A stretch of DNA of 64,000 bases from Druceiella hillmani (Eukaryota; Arthropoda; Insecta; Lepidoptera; Hepialidae), in NCBI GenBank assembly GCA_039881145.1, contig JAYKKI010000015.1, forward strand, positions 25,001,001-25,065,000, written 5' to 3'. How positions within the stretch are numbered: position 1 is the stretch's first letter; every line of letters starts with the position of its first letter. Both the position numbers and the translations under genes were made by a program. This document shows, piece by piece, positions 24,239-37,731 of the stretch. The notes under the pieces were generated by a model. The model had not been told where the DNA came from and did not search any database. It saw only the letters and a program-made list of their open reading frames with translations.

Positions 24239-26393
24239 TTCTATTTTCTTTTCTAGGTTAAATTATTTAATATAAATAGAAATCCATCTAGATACTGAGA
24301 TATGTGTTGCAGACAATATATTTACAAATGCAATCATTAGCATGGCTCTGTTAATGATACCGAATGAATCGCAGTTATATGGGTAATAATTAAAAAAATT
24401 ATGATATTCACAAGTAGTAAATCTAGGGAAATATGATAAAAAGTGAATCCTTTATTCAGAAACTTTTTTACTCAGCTTTACTTTAAAAAAATTTAAGGAC
24501 AAGACGCTTACATCAATATAACCAGTAACTAAAATAAATACAAAAATACAAGAATAATAATATCCTATATTTTCTTCTTCTTTGATGAAACAATTTAATT
24601 TTTGTACGCTTTAATAACATATGTAGATTCATCGTCTTCCTTTGCTTATTTTGTTTATTGAAAAAAAATTATTAATTCCAATGTAATTTTGAGTTTATCT
24701 ACTTTGCGTTTTCATAGATTTTCTTCCTTTGTTTTTATCATGTTTACGTAATGATTTCATTTTATTATAAATGTATACCAAATGTTTTGTCTCTACTTTA
24801 TAAAATTTGGAGAAAAACTATTGGATAGATGTGCGGTAATTTCAAATTTAATACTCAATACCTTCCTGGAAAGTTTTATAATTCGGCCTTGTTTCAAGTG
24901 GCACAGCTCCACGTCTCCTCTTTCAATCAAAATGTTCGCACAGCTGTGGCAAAATTGAATAGATAGTTTGTTTGATTGTTAGCAGGAAATTAATTAGGAC
25001 CGAAATAATTGGACGTCAAGAAGTGGTTAAGTTGAAAGCTCTTTATCACTATTATGAGTACAAATCTCTTCCATTAATATTTTATTAACGTCTACATGAA
25101 TTACATTGTTTGCACACTCCAGTGGATAATCAGTAGAAATGTTAGCTAGGCATTAAGTTATACGCATAAAATACGCATCTAATTACGCTAATTTCGTAGT
25201 ATTGAAGTGTTTCTATATGATGTTTGAATTGCAGAATCTCTTTTTACTATTAAAAAACAAATTAATTTACCTGACGATTTTTCCTCGTGATATTTTTGTA
25301 GAACGTTAGTGGTATTTATTCGTTGCAAGAGCTTTTCATGCACCAGCACATTTATAGTAAGTTATAATAATATATAGAAAAATCTTATTTGACATGTTTG
25401 CGTATAAAATAACACAGCCACAATTATTTAACCAAATCGCAATTCATAATTACCACATCAATGTAATCAAAGTACCATAACTAGTAATTTTTCCATTGAG
25501 TTTACGTCCATAAAATCTGTTTTTAAACATTTCCTTTCCAATTAATAAACTGATGTTACTGTAGATTGGAATTAATAGTGTCACTTCTAATTCTCCCCTT
25601 TTAACAATGAAATTGGGATTATTCAAATTGTTACTTGTTATTAAATGAATTCTCTAGTAGACCTCACGTAGTAGCATAAATATTAAAATTAAATTAAGTC
25701 AACAATGTGTTTTTACGAAAACTAAATTGTTAGAGCCACATACGAAGAGATTTTTAAAAGTTATTAATTTTATACAGCCGCACTTTAATTTTAAAGAGAC
25801 AATTAATAATTGTGAGGTACGTAATGTTTGCTTTATTTGTAGTCGATTTTCTGCTTTTGATAATAATTTACACATAATTTTAAACATAAGTATTTTGCTG
25901 GACTCCTTCGAATTCTTCTTTGTCAATAAAGAGTTTGTGAATTATTTAAAATTTATTTTTTCTTCTTACTGCAGTTATGTATTATGTTTCACCTTTATTG
26001 CTAACCTTAGTAATTTTGAAAGAATGTTTAACTTGTATGTTTGTATTTACAAAATCAAAAGTTTTGAGTAAAGTTGTTGATACGGTCAATGTGGCACTAT
26101 TGAAAGGAGTGACACTACTGAAAGCTATAAAAGTTATAACTCCATTATAAATATTTTATTGTCAGCAAGACTATAAAAACTAGAATATACGTACATATTG
26201 AGAATTAGAAATATAATTATCGGAGAAAGCTTTTCAGTCATACCAGAAGAACTTATTTTTCGATACATTTTTTGATTAATAGACTAACGAGAAAGAGATT
26301 GGAAAAGATTTAACGACGCTCTAAGTTTATAACTAGAGAAGCAATATTATCTTCTTTGAAAATAGAAGACTATCTTGAAACAAACAGTCTTCC

Positions 26394-27960
26394 TTCAAAG
26401 AAGTGATTCACTGAATCGATACCTTTTTATCTTTTCTTCATACTTACCTTGGAAATTTCTGATAACATTTTATGTGCCACTAATAACAAACCGACATTTC
26501 ATATCAGAGGTTGTAATTCACAAGTACGTAAATGCCAAACAATGTTCAAAAACGTAAATGAAATGTTCTTATGAGCCGCAAGGGTCAGAACATTTACAAG
26601 TTCATATTTCATGTTAATCAAACGAAGTCCGGACTTATTTTTACTGACAATTTTCGTACAAGGTTATTATTTCTTATTGATGCCATCCTAATTAAAAATT
26701 ACACAGGTCGACAAAATGGTTAGAAATATTTGGGGCCAACTTTTTAATTTGACTATTTAGCTTTAACGTCTCAAAAAAACTCTGTTATAAAAAGACATCA
26801 GTTTATCCCGTGCAAAATATATTCTGTAATGAGATTGAATTTTTAAGATTCTACACGCGACGGATCTGAAAAGAACGTTGTCGACTAACGAACGACGGAT
26901 CTAAAAGAATGTTCTTGACACAATTTCTAGTAATTTGTAAATTCTTCTAGATTTCAAATAAATTGGTACTATACAGACGAAATTAATCCATTTTGGAAAC
27001 TAATCTAATGTAACAAATAATTTAGTATTTTTTAAAATTTACTATTCCTACCTGTCGTAATATGAAATTAAATAAATTTATACTAATTTACCCTACTTCA
27101 AAATAACAATATTTAGGAAATGTTATTTCGTTTTGCTTCCGTACCAATATCGTAATATTCACAAGTCACAGTGTTTTTACATCTGTGATATTCAGATGAA
27201 AACTAAAATAATCATATAAAAACCTACGAAATTGTTTCCAATAATAGGAATTCCCAATTATTTCAGACTTTGGTCATTGGTAATTGGTAATTTGGGTTAC
27301 TCAGATATTTATTGAAAAATTCCTGTAATTACAAAAAATAATCTAATATACTTTAATAGTTCCTACTTCTACCTCTTTTAAGTCATTGAAAGAGTATTAT
27401 GTATTTTGTATTATGAAAATAACATTATTAAAACAAACAGTTTTATTAAAGATTTAATTATTATTTACGGGAAAACTAATGCAGCAATCTTAAACACCTT
27501 AGTTTTTGAGATATTCAAGTTAATTGCAGGCATGTGAAAGATATACTAGGAAATATATTTGCGTGGTGAAATTTATTAGAAATACTAAGTGTCCTAAAAT
27601 ATCGCTAAGTATCTACGAAACCTTCTTAATATGACTTTACTGGCACTTAATAGGTAATTGTAAGTATTGTTTTATTTGAAAAAGAAAAATTAACTTTTGT
27701 TTGAATGATTATTTTCGTGTAGATGGTTACTGAAATAATCATTATGCACATATTAAGTCAGTCAGGATCAGTTTAAAAATGAATTCAAAAATACATGCAG
27801 TGAAAAAACTGTGATAACTTTCATCGATGGAACAGAAATTGTTAGCAGCTATCCATTAATTCTATTTATTTCTAATTTATATTCACCAGCACGATGTACA
27901 GAAAGTCGACCCGGTAGCGTTTCCTATTAATTTAAATAAAACGTTGCATAAATTAGTGTG
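26394..27960. other. AT-rich non-coding stretch
   Basis: No gene is recognised. It contains a 35-bp tandem duplication at 26858-26920, with CGACGGATCT at 26858 and 26893. Confidence 0.6.
26858..26920. repeat. 35-bp imperfect tandem duplication
   Basis: CGACGGATCTGAAAAGAACGTTG is followed 35 bp later by CGACGGATCTAAAAGAATGTT, so the two copies are slightly diverged. Confidence 0.8.
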
Positions 27961-28305
27961 TTCATTATCGAATAATTCATTTATTATGGTAATTTAATTT
28001 GTATTATATTCATTATCGAATATAATCATATCGTTCATTATCGAATAATTAATTCATTATGGTAATTAAATTTTTATTATATTCATTATCGAATATTATC
28101 ATATCGTTCATTATCGAATAATTCATTTATTATGGTAATTTAATTTTTATTATATTCATTATCGAATATTATCATATCGTTCATTACCGAATAATTCATT
28201 TATTATGGTAATTTAATTTTTATTTTATTCATTATCGAATAGTATCATATCGTTCATTATCGAATAATTCATTTATTATGGTAATTTAATTTTTATTATA
28301 TTATT
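27961..28305. repeat. 73-bp minisatellite, about 4.7 copies
   Basis: Units begin with TTCATTATCGAATAATT at 27961, 28034, 28107, 28180 and 28253, an exact 73-bp period; the last is truncated at about 28305. Each unit contains the word ATTCATTATCGAAT twice, so the array has a nested half-unit structure. Copies differ by a few substitutions only, and no register change was seen. Confidence 0.97.
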
Positions 28306-31097
28306 AGCCAATGATCAAGGTGTGTTCGTTGGTAATAAACTAGTAGGAAGTGGTAATGATTTAGTTATATTAATTGCTTATATTAATTTTTTTAAGATTG
28401 AATTAAAACCATGGTAAAAGGGATTCTTATTAGATGACTTCCCTATTTCTATTCACAGATAGATATCTTCGAGGATACTGCACGGTTTGGATTTTAATTT
28501 TATTAAAATAAACACTACACAAAAATTAGGCAAAATGAAAATGGCGAAAATACTGTGTGGTAGGTATATTTACGCAAAATTTTCGGTGAAAAGATTATTA
28601 AAACACTCGTTTATTCACATATATCAATAGTCATTTGACTACAAGTTTGAAAGCTAACGACATAGGTTGCAGACTTATTTTTATTGAATTATTATATTTA
28701 CTTGAATTTTTCAAACAAAATAAATGTAAAAAATTGTTCATAGGTATTTTAATTCACATATAGAAACAAATCCACACGGAATATGCCATAGTGTTAGAAA
28801 ATGAATAAGGCAATAAAAAGGGAGAAAAAATATAGACAAGCTTGAATTAAAAAAAAATGTCGGTTTACAAAATAGGCAATAAATGTTAATGTAATAAATT
28901 GATAAATAAATATATATCCATGATAATCAATGGAATATTAAATAGGTTTTGTCACATGTACTTCACCTTCAATTTACCTAATGCTTTATTCATAGCCGCT
29001 AGTTGCCAGTATATTGAACTTGAATTCATAGATTCGTCTAATAAGAACTATTATACTTGGATAGGTATTTAGTAACATTTACGGTTGAAAAATAAATAAC
29101 CGAGCAATTTGTGCACCCCACGCATTCAAACGAATTAAAGCTTATATCACATAGACCGTCAGTCAACTTTACAAAATCGGCTGAAATGTAAAACAGCTGC
29201 GATGGTTAGAAATGGAAATTAGAGAAGAAACATTTTGGTTAAAATAACTAAAAATTAAATTTAAAATTTTATATTTGCATGGTTGAGATAAATTTTGCAC
29301 CACACATTTTTTTTAAAGAAATAAGAAATATTAACTACATAGCGAAGTGAAATAAATACCATGATGACTCACTTCAAAAAAATAAAATTTACTAGAACAA
29401 AAAAGTGATTAGAGACAATAAAATAGAGGGAAGGAAAATAACGCAGAGCTAAATCTAAACGGAACGAGCACTCGCTTAAGCTTTCAACACCGCAAGACAG
29501 AGAGTCTTTTTTGACACTATGTCCTTTATAAAGTTTATCTTTGTATATCTTACTCTACCACTGGCGAAATTTTACTCCAAGACGAAGATTGTACGATGAC
29601 ATATAGAATAAGACAACAGTGGGAATTAAATAAAATTAGATCTGATTAACGAAATTCCCCTTATTGCAGAACACAGTCACGACACAAACATTGTATGGCG
29701 ATAAAAATTAGTTGGTGATAATAGTTTAAGTAAAGGAAAAAAGGTCAGATAAAGCTAACTTAACAAGATAGAAATTAAAATTTAACCACCATTATACCAT
29801 ATTTTTTACCTCCATTCAGAATGGGCGTAGAACTTCTGATCAAGATCTTCATAAATTATAGTTTGTTTTAACAAAACCAATAGAAATATAAGACAAAAAA
29901 TAGTAAACGCAGTCTATCCTGGATGTAATTAGTTTACAAAATTGGAATTTTATTGTATATGGGCCACAGTCTATCGCTTATAAGATGATATACAAAGTTC
30001 ATTCCTAGGAACACTACCCAAGACGGGAAATGGCCTATCAGAACTAACATGAAGAGTAATGGAAAAAAATCTGATATGAAAGTTTGAATATCTATTTAAA
30101 AGCGCTGTTAATTAAATTTATCCACAATACATTTTTATGTAGATCATTCATAGACGAGGGAAATGGATTCAACAATCCTACACTTACTACTTTGTTAAGA
30201 CTTCCACGCTCTATCCATGAATAAATCATTATTGGCATGGGGATGCGCCATATGTTGCCGTCGTATTTCAATAATATGCATATTGATCTCTTAACCCTTT
30301 TTTCATTTGCCTTTGACTTGTGTTATTTTTGGGGAAGTAAAGGAGGGGGAAGGTTATCGCCAATACAATTTCTTGCGAACGTTTGCTTCTATAACCATCG
30401 GCTTAGGGAGTGAAATTATATGTACATATGGATTTCATTATTAATTTTGAAACTTATCGACTTTCTAAATTTATATCTGTTTGATATTCTGTAATATTAG
30501 GTTACATAAAAATTTCAGAATTAATATCCATTTGATTTCGTTATATTTTGAAATGTAACTGTGCCTCAAATTGTATTTTATTTAATTGATCAATTGGTAT
30601 AAAACCTGCCCTATACATTACCATAGACCCAAAATAATCCACCAGTAAACACTTCATCGAAATCTTAGTAGCTTTCCTTGCGTGATATGCAGATTAATCA
30701 ACAGACTACGGGTAAACGTTTAAAACATAATATTTTTTTGTTGTGTTATTTTTGTTATGGTCTCTTAAAATTTTTTTTTCGTAAATATATATAATATGTA
30801 TGTGCAGCAATTCTGTAATTTTATCAAATGTATGGACAATGAAGTACGTGATGATCAAATCTACACAGCTAAATTTTAAACTTACCAAAGTAAATAAATT
30901 ATACATTTGGACAACAGATTGAAAATTTAAAGAAATCGGAGAAAAGTAGTAAGCTTATAATGAGTACATACAATATATATCCTCATGCGTCTGCACGCAT
31001 TCGGATTGCTTACTAACCCTAACTCATCATTTCATATTTCTAAAATTAGAACTGTTATTAATTGAATAGATTATTTAGTAACATTTAATATTTCAAT

Positions 31098-31099
<2 letters not shown>
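28306..31099. other. AT-rich non-coding stretch
   Basis: No gene or strong repeat was recognised. The section near 30160-30410 is less AT-rich (GGGGATGCGCCATATGTTGC, then AGGAGGGGGAAGG) and could be conserved non-coding DNA, but nothing in the window tests that. Confidence 0.5.

Positions 31100-31162
<63 letters not shown>
31100..31162. repeat. (TA)n microsatellite
   Basis: A pure TA run of about 62 bp, 330 bp upstream of the telomere-like array. Confidence 0.97.
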
Positions 31163-31165
<3 letters not shown>

Positions 31166-31492
31166 TAATACACTGCAAAATACATCAATTCAGATTGAAA
31201 ACTAAACGTCATGTAGCTGGCATTACTTTGTTGCAGTAAAAATTAGACGTACATGAATTTTTGAAAATAATAAATTTATATGTCTTTTGATTGAGATCAC
31301 CAATTACGACGACCTTAGAACTAAATCGTATTTCAAACCTACCCCCATTTTCTTCCAAAAACTCCACCTTAATTGAATAAGTAACTTTTATGCGATGCGT
31401 GTCCAATGAAACAGACACGGAACCTATAATCAATTTTATTTATAAATATTTGCAATGTGCAGGTACGCCAATTCACAGTTGTATTACATCTA

Positions 31493-32050
31493 TGTTGGGT
31501 TGGGTTAGATTAGGTTTAGCTACGTTGACTTGGGTTGGATCATATTGGCTTGGGTTAGGTTATGTTAGGTTTGTTTATGTTGGATTGCACTGGGTTAGGT
31601 TGGGTTTTGTTTGGTTATGTTAGGTTGGTTCAGAATATGTTGGATTGAGTTATATCTGGTTATGCATATATTGTAATTAGGTTGGCTACGTTGGGTTGTG
31701 TTGGGTTATGTTTGATTATGTTGTATAGGGTTATATTGGATTGGACAGGATTATGTCGGGTTGTGTGTTGGGTTACGTTTGGTTGTGTTATATTGGGTTG
31801 GGTTATGATGGGTTATATTGTGTTGAGTTTTGTTGTGTTGGTTTGCTTTTGGGTATATCAGATGGGGTTATGTCAGCGTATGTGGAGTTGGGTTAGGTCA
31901 TGTTGGGTTATATTGGGTTGCATTAGGTTACTTTGGGGTGTGTTGGATTGTGTTGGGTTATATTGTTTATAAAACGTATATTGGGTACGGTTGTGTTGGG
32001 TTATGTCCGACCGTGTTATTAGGTTTTGTTGGATTGTGTTCTGTTATATA
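31493..32050 (+). repeat. Degenerate telomere-like array, block 1
   Basis: About 560 bp built mostly from the pentamers TTGGG, TTAGG, TTATG and TTGTG on the + strand. The decamer TTGGGTTATG recurs several times. It is imperfect throughout, unlike a functional terminal array, but fits an interstitial relic or satellite related to arthropod TTAGG-type repeats. Runs of GGG could form G-quadruplexes. Frames of 74-96 codons here (Trp/Gly/Leu-rich) are products of the repeat and not genes. Confidence 0.9.
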
Positions 32051-32576
32051 TTTTGCACTTATTCAGATTGATGATTAAACGTATGCAAAAGATGTAGCTT
32101 CGACATCCGTGTATGAGAAAGTACGGTTACTTTTTCTTTCTATTTCCTACCATGCCTCGCAACCTAAAATTGTCATTGCGCTTATAAAATTTATTCTCCA
32201 GCTATTGAAAGCCATAAAAACGTTTGCCATGTATTATTGAGTAAACTTTCATTCTTCGTACCTGACAATTTGCTGCGCTCACGCAATAGTCACCCTTCGC
32301 TATACCAACCTCTAGAACAGAATTATATCGCATCTCTCCAGTTTTCCACGGTATTAAATTGCTCAACCTCCTAATAGTGATAGCACCAGAGTGTGAGTTT
32401 TTTTTTGCTACGAGTGAAAGTAAATTTGTCGAAATGTATCGTCTTTACCTTTTATAGTTCTTGTGTATTCTGTATTCATATTTAATCTAAAAGTTTAAAC
32501 TTTATTAAACTATTGATTTCTTATAATTACAAATAGGTTACCTATAATGTATCTAAATATATAATTAAACAAATGT
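32051..32576. other. Unique spacer between the two telomere-like blocks
   Basis: A non-repetitive stretch of about 525 bp. Its first 60 bases contain TTCAGATTGATGATTAAACG and later GATGTAGCT, resembling TTCAGATTGAAAACTAAACG and CATGTAGCT at 31191-31217 on the other side of block 1. This suggests a direct repeat flanking the array. Confidence 0.6.
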
Positions 32577-32876
32577 AGGATTGTATGGGGTTATGTTAAG
32601 TTGAATTGTGTTATGTTGGGTTGAGTTGGGTTATAATGGATAATGTCGGGTTATATTGTGTTGCGTTGTATTATGTAAGGCTGGGTTGGGTTATGTTAGG
32701 TTATGCTGGGTTGGAGTATGTTGAATTGGGTAAAGTTGGGTTGGATTGGGTTAAGTTCGGTTGAATTTTATTGAATTTGCTAATGTTATCTTTGGTTGGG
32801 TAATGTTGGGTTGGGTTATGTTTTGAGTCGGGTCGCATTGGGTTGGGTCGTGTTTGATAATGTTGGCTTATGTTAC
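32577..32876 (+). repeat. Degenerate telomere-like array, block 2
   Basis: About 300 bp of the same TTGGG/TTATG/TTAGG pentamer mixture with the same strand bias as block 1. It ends at TTGGCTTATGTTACATC. Confidence 0.9.
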
Positions 32877-35800
32877 ATCTGCCTCATGCATTAAAGATTT
32901 AGTATTAAAAACTAAAGATGAAATTACTAAATAACGTAAAACATAACCATATGCTAGTATTCAGGAATACATTAATATTTAGGGGTAAAAACGACATGAA
33001 ATTTCAGGAATAGCTTTTGTCCATGGCTTTGTTCGCCAAGAATGAGGATTGAAATGATAAAAACATTTTTGCGAAGATTGCACTGTTAAATTCTTTCGTT
33101 TAGTTTATATGACATTTTGTAAACCTTGTTGGTTTTTTATGAAACCTTGTATTTTTTCCCTCTTATTAGGATTTCCTGCCGGATAAATGAATGTCGTAAT
33201 TAACAATTAAAATAAACGTACCTTTTATCTTTCTTTGCATATTTTATTAAGAAGCGACAAACTGAAACTTGTGGACACAAGCTACTGTCATAAGGTAGAC
33301 ACAAGCTAATGTTATAAGGATTTGCGGAGATAGACTACAGGGACATAGTTTGTGGTCAATTTTAACAGTACGCCTATATATATCTTATATAAAGTTTTAA
33401 ACAAATATCAATTTTGAAATCCGTATAAACTTCTCTTTCAATTGATACTTCATACAATATTTATTAGTTAGGTAAAAACAAGATATTCGCGTATTTTTTA
33501 TATCCTCAAATATTTGCATATGAACATTATTGAGGGTTAACTATTGAGATAGGTATTAAGGAGTTAACATGCTCTATCGTTATGTTGAATTTCAAATTTG
33601 TACATGCATAATTTGGTTTCTGCGAAAAAAAAATTCGGATTGTTTTAGCAAGGATTCTGCAATGAACTCGTATAAATTTATAAAAAAATGTAGTCGTGAC
33701 TATTTTATTCATGTAAGTGTTCAATGTTTCTTTCGTTATATAAGTGACTGATGTTTCGTTTTTTTCCTCTTCCATATTTTTATAGACGCACTCGCTAAAA
33801 TAAAATTTTACAATAGAATATAGAAAATTATAAACATGAAAAGTTTTGATATATGAGCTATAGATTAATATATGTGTTCTTAATGAATTTTAAAGGAATA
33901 ATTAAATATTATATGTAAATAAAAGTTCATGCGTAATTTAATCTAACGGTTACAGTTTATAAAACAATGAATTCCTAATTTTATAATATATAATATACTT
34001 TTCTACAAAGGTAGGAGAGAAAATTTAGTTACGATTATATTAATCTCCAAATTAAAAGTGTTATATAACGGGCTTAATTTTAAATTAACGGAAATATTTG
34101 ACAAACTATGTATTCAAATTATATAATGAATTATATATTTTCTTGTGAGTTATGTAACATTTTTGTTTATAGTCGTAATATAGGCCTTTATATTTTGAAG
34201 CTTTTGCCGCCAAAATTATTAATTATTACTTCACTATTTCTCAATAGTACTTAACTTCATTATTTAAAAGAAGCAAAATTTAAAATTTTGAAAAGACCCA
34301 CGACGTATGTAGTTATTGTAATTGAAAAACATTAAATATTTTTTTTGAAAACCCCCGACTCTAAGAAAATAAGAACCTTTTAATATAATTACGAACCCAA
34401 GAAAATCCGTCGAGGCTGCCATTGCCATTTCCATTCCCAATATAAATCAAATTGTAGCAGCATACAAAAGCTATTGGCGCAACTAAGAGGATTTCAATTA
34501 GTCACGAACTAATGAAACTTCAAAAATTTACGCATATGCAGGGCTCCTCCGTTCCGTTGTGGGTAAAAAGTTCAGTGTTTATTAAAAGCTCTGAGAACCA
34601 CTGAATAAGCTGAACATTCGGCTACCAAATAAAATAATGATATCGTTTTAAAATTTATTTCGGAGTGCTAATCATGCAGCAGACATTTTTTTAGAATTTC
34701 GTAACTAAAGGATAAAAGGATAAAAATGATCATTTCATCATTTCACAGTCACATTTGCAGTTTGAGACTGATTGTGACTAACAGGAAATTTTTGTAATTA
34801 AGTTACAAAAAAAATTAAAATTATTTTTCTTTCACAGACCACATCGAGCGTAGAGATCAAAATACTTAATATAGAAGTCTTTCATATTGTATTAAAAAAT
34901 GACTAGTAATATTTTTACGAGACCACATCTTTGCAATACACAAGTTTTCAACGAGATTGTCGAGCATTTTTAACATTTTTATCACGTGCATAAAAATCTG
35001 AGGAAAATCATGATAACGATAAATATTTATAAATATTTCAATACTTTTGTGCAAAGTTATTTTGAGAAAAATGCATTCATAAACTAAAGAAATTAAAACA
35101 AGCCAGTAGTTTTTACACCTGTAAAAAAACTAAGCATAGTATATACGTAGTGAAAAATAATATGAATATTTGTAAGGATTTAATAGAAATATTTTATACC
35201 ATTGAACGTTTAAACATGGAAATGTACCTAAGAATATAGAAAATACTCGTAATGTGAGTTCTTCTAATCTTGGCTGTTTTTTTTAAAAGAAGGTAACAAA
35301 AAGAACATAATAAATGATAGGAGTGTCATTATCGAGTCAATAATGCAATGAAATAATGCCATGAAACAATACGATTTTAGACCTCAGACAGCTGAGTAAA
35401 AAAACTTTTCGAGACATGATTATAAAGTTTCATATAATTTCACTACTCTTTCGGAAAAATTGATCGTCAGAATGCTTATACTGTATATATAGTGAGTGAT
35501 TAAAATTTTAAGAACACATAAAAAATTAAGGAAATTTAGAAAATCTCAAATTTACTTTTATTTAATATTTATTAACTAGTGAAGGTTAGACTTAAACACA
35601 ATTTAGAATTTTCACCACGTACAAAACTCAGTTTTCCACCTCTAATGAAAAACACAACACCATTGCTGTGAAGCGAAGATACACATTCAGTAATCCATGT
35701 ACCTCAGAGAATTATAACATAGAAAGGATTAACTGAAGATACTTAGATATAATATTGTCCTAATATAATGGCGCAACCCAATAGCTAACAAGCGTTTGCG

Positions 35801-37731
35801 AGATCAAATAAAACGCTGAAGTGGAATTGAATTCTCAATGAGCTTCACTTCGAAAGAAATCCATCCATATTCTTAAAAATGCTTCGAATTGGAATACTCA
35901 AGACAAGAGAAAGCGCGATTATCAGAAGCAGATGCGACAGTGGATGGTGGAAATAATTTTTTTTTATAACGGAAACATTTAAAGTGTTTTTCACTTAAGA
36001 CTTACCGCGTATTTAGTAAATGCAAAGTTCTCTTATTATTTGAAATTTAATTTTCAAATTTGACTGTTTATTTTATTCCTTTAATAATTTTGAAACTAAA
36101 AACATATAGTTTATTTACCCACTTCACGAGTATTTTACTAATTGCGTAAATTTAAAATTATATAGTAATTGTAAACTTTAAACTCAATTACTCTTGATCT
36201 CCATAATTCTCTACTACCCCGCTGTAATCGTACTATTGAAATTTATGTTCCTTAACGAATATTTCATCAGGAAGTACGATTCTATAAATTTTAATCGAAA
36301 CCCTCAGCAACATCACAATTAAAGGCTCATTCAAATTAGTCCAGTGCACGGCGCTGCACATATAAACGAACAACGATTCTAACAAAAGTTGTTTTGGTTC
36401 CTATTACACACGCCCTGGTTCGACACTCCTGAGATAAAATTTTTCAAAAATATTTAATGTATAGTCACCATCAATATCGTAAGCAATTTCATTTAACATT
36501 GTTAATAAATGTCCATCACTGACTAACTTTTAGCCAACATTATTTTATAACTAAACAATCTAAAGATCTAATTTCAGTAGATTTCCATTTATCCCTATTT
36601 TTAATTTCGGTATACCTTTTTTGGTGACTTCGCTGGTAAAGTAATTACCGATTTGAAGTTTGAGAAAAAGGAAAATAATGGGAGACAGGAAGTCCAGAAA
36701 CTTAATACTTCTATTTTTATAGGAGTATAAAACAAAATTAATAACTGTTTTAGTAAGCTTCTTTACCTCTACATAATGTTTATTTCTCTTTATCTCTCAC
36801 AATACATAATAATTTGTGCAATTATTGTACATAACAAGCAAATTTTCTAATAATTTTTTTTCCAAAACATTAAATTTTAATTTTCTCTCTACTGCCAGGT
36901 ATATAACATTCTATAGGTAACCTTTAAGTAATATTAATTTTTTTTTATTTATAATTGTTTGTTGTGATTTTACTTTCATTTGGCTCGGAATAAAAATTGT
37001 AAAATCTTATATGTAAATACACAATTGAGAAGAATTATCATAATCACACATATTACATTTCTTAGCACATTATTCGTATACTTAATATATGGTTGAACAT
37101 AACTGAAAAGTTCTTAAAAGAATAATGTTATTTTTTTCAATTCATAAATATTGAATTGAAATTATTTAAAAAAGTAATAAGAAGGTAAGTTTAGGAAGAA
37201 ATTCTTAACATTTGCATTTTAGCGTAATTTTTAATAATTGCAGTCAACTTGTTTATTAATATTTAAAATGAGGACGAACATTTCTAGGAAAGAATATCGC
37301 AGATATTCCCGAGATTTTACTTTTGTTGGATAAACGTTAACTCTAAACGTAAAATGTTTGTATTAAATTACAAATCCGTTGGGGGTTATTATAATCCAAA
37401 CGGGTATTAAATTACAAATTCGAATAAGAAAATAACAAACATACTTCTAATATTTCCTTAGAAATTACCAGGCGACATTAAATGGAAAAAACTGTGTATT
37501 TTTTGTTACTAATTAAACACGCATATGTTTTTCGTGAACAAGTAATTCTGAAAATATTTTCATTAATATTTGTTTCTACTATGGCGAAGCAAATGAAAGC
37601 GTTGCAAATTAAAACTATTTTATATATGTGAACTCACTATGGCGGTCGATAATCGGACCCCGGTTTTAGTGGAGAAAATGCGCACTAGGTATCATTAATT
37701 ATTACCAAAAAGCTATTCATTAAAAAGTATT
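32877..37731. other. AT-rich non-coding stretch
   Basis: No gene is recognised. It holds a 24-bp tandem duplication at 33271-33318. A less AT-rich patch near 36330-36430 includes GTGCACGGCGCTGCAC and a B-box-like GGTTCGACACTCC word, but no matching A box at a proper distance. Confidence 0.5.
33271..33318. repeat. 24-bp tandem duplication
   Basis: GTGGACACAAGCTACTGTCA plus TAAG is followed directly by GTAGACACAAGCTAATGTTA plus TAAG, giving two copies. Confidence 0.9.

Larger units (their letters stand above)
21668..26393. repeat. Right arm of the giant inverted repeat
   Basis: A 4.73-kb reverse-complement copy of 12638-17337. Extra or missing pieces relative to the left arm include a longer TA region (21739-21843) and a 14-nt stretch near 25900 absent from the left copy. 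The whole structure, arms plus centre, spans about 13.76 kb. Confidence 0.97.

Noticed and set aside
25727..26071. 114-codon frame in the right palindrome arm
   Set aside because: The left-arm copy lacks 14 nt and so is frameshifted, and the composition (Phe, Asn, Ile, Ser) is that of chance AT-rich frames.
12638..26393. Giant palindrome as a Polinton/Maverick-type transposon with long terminal inverted repeats
   Set aside because: The centre encodes no integrase, polymerase or capsid-like frame, and no target-site duplication was seen at the outer edges.
27961..28305. CRISPR-like array
   Set aside because: The 73-bp units are contiguous with no unique spacers, in a eukaryotic-looking genome.
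31390..32078. Three overlapping frames of 77-96 codons rich in Trp, Gly, Val and Leu
   Set aside because: They are translations of the degenerate TTGGG/TTATG pentamer array; repeats without stop codons open frames by composition.
36330..36430. Possible tRNA or SINE from a GGTTCGACACTCC B-box-like word
   Set aside because: No convincing A box at normal distance and no cloverleaf pairing.
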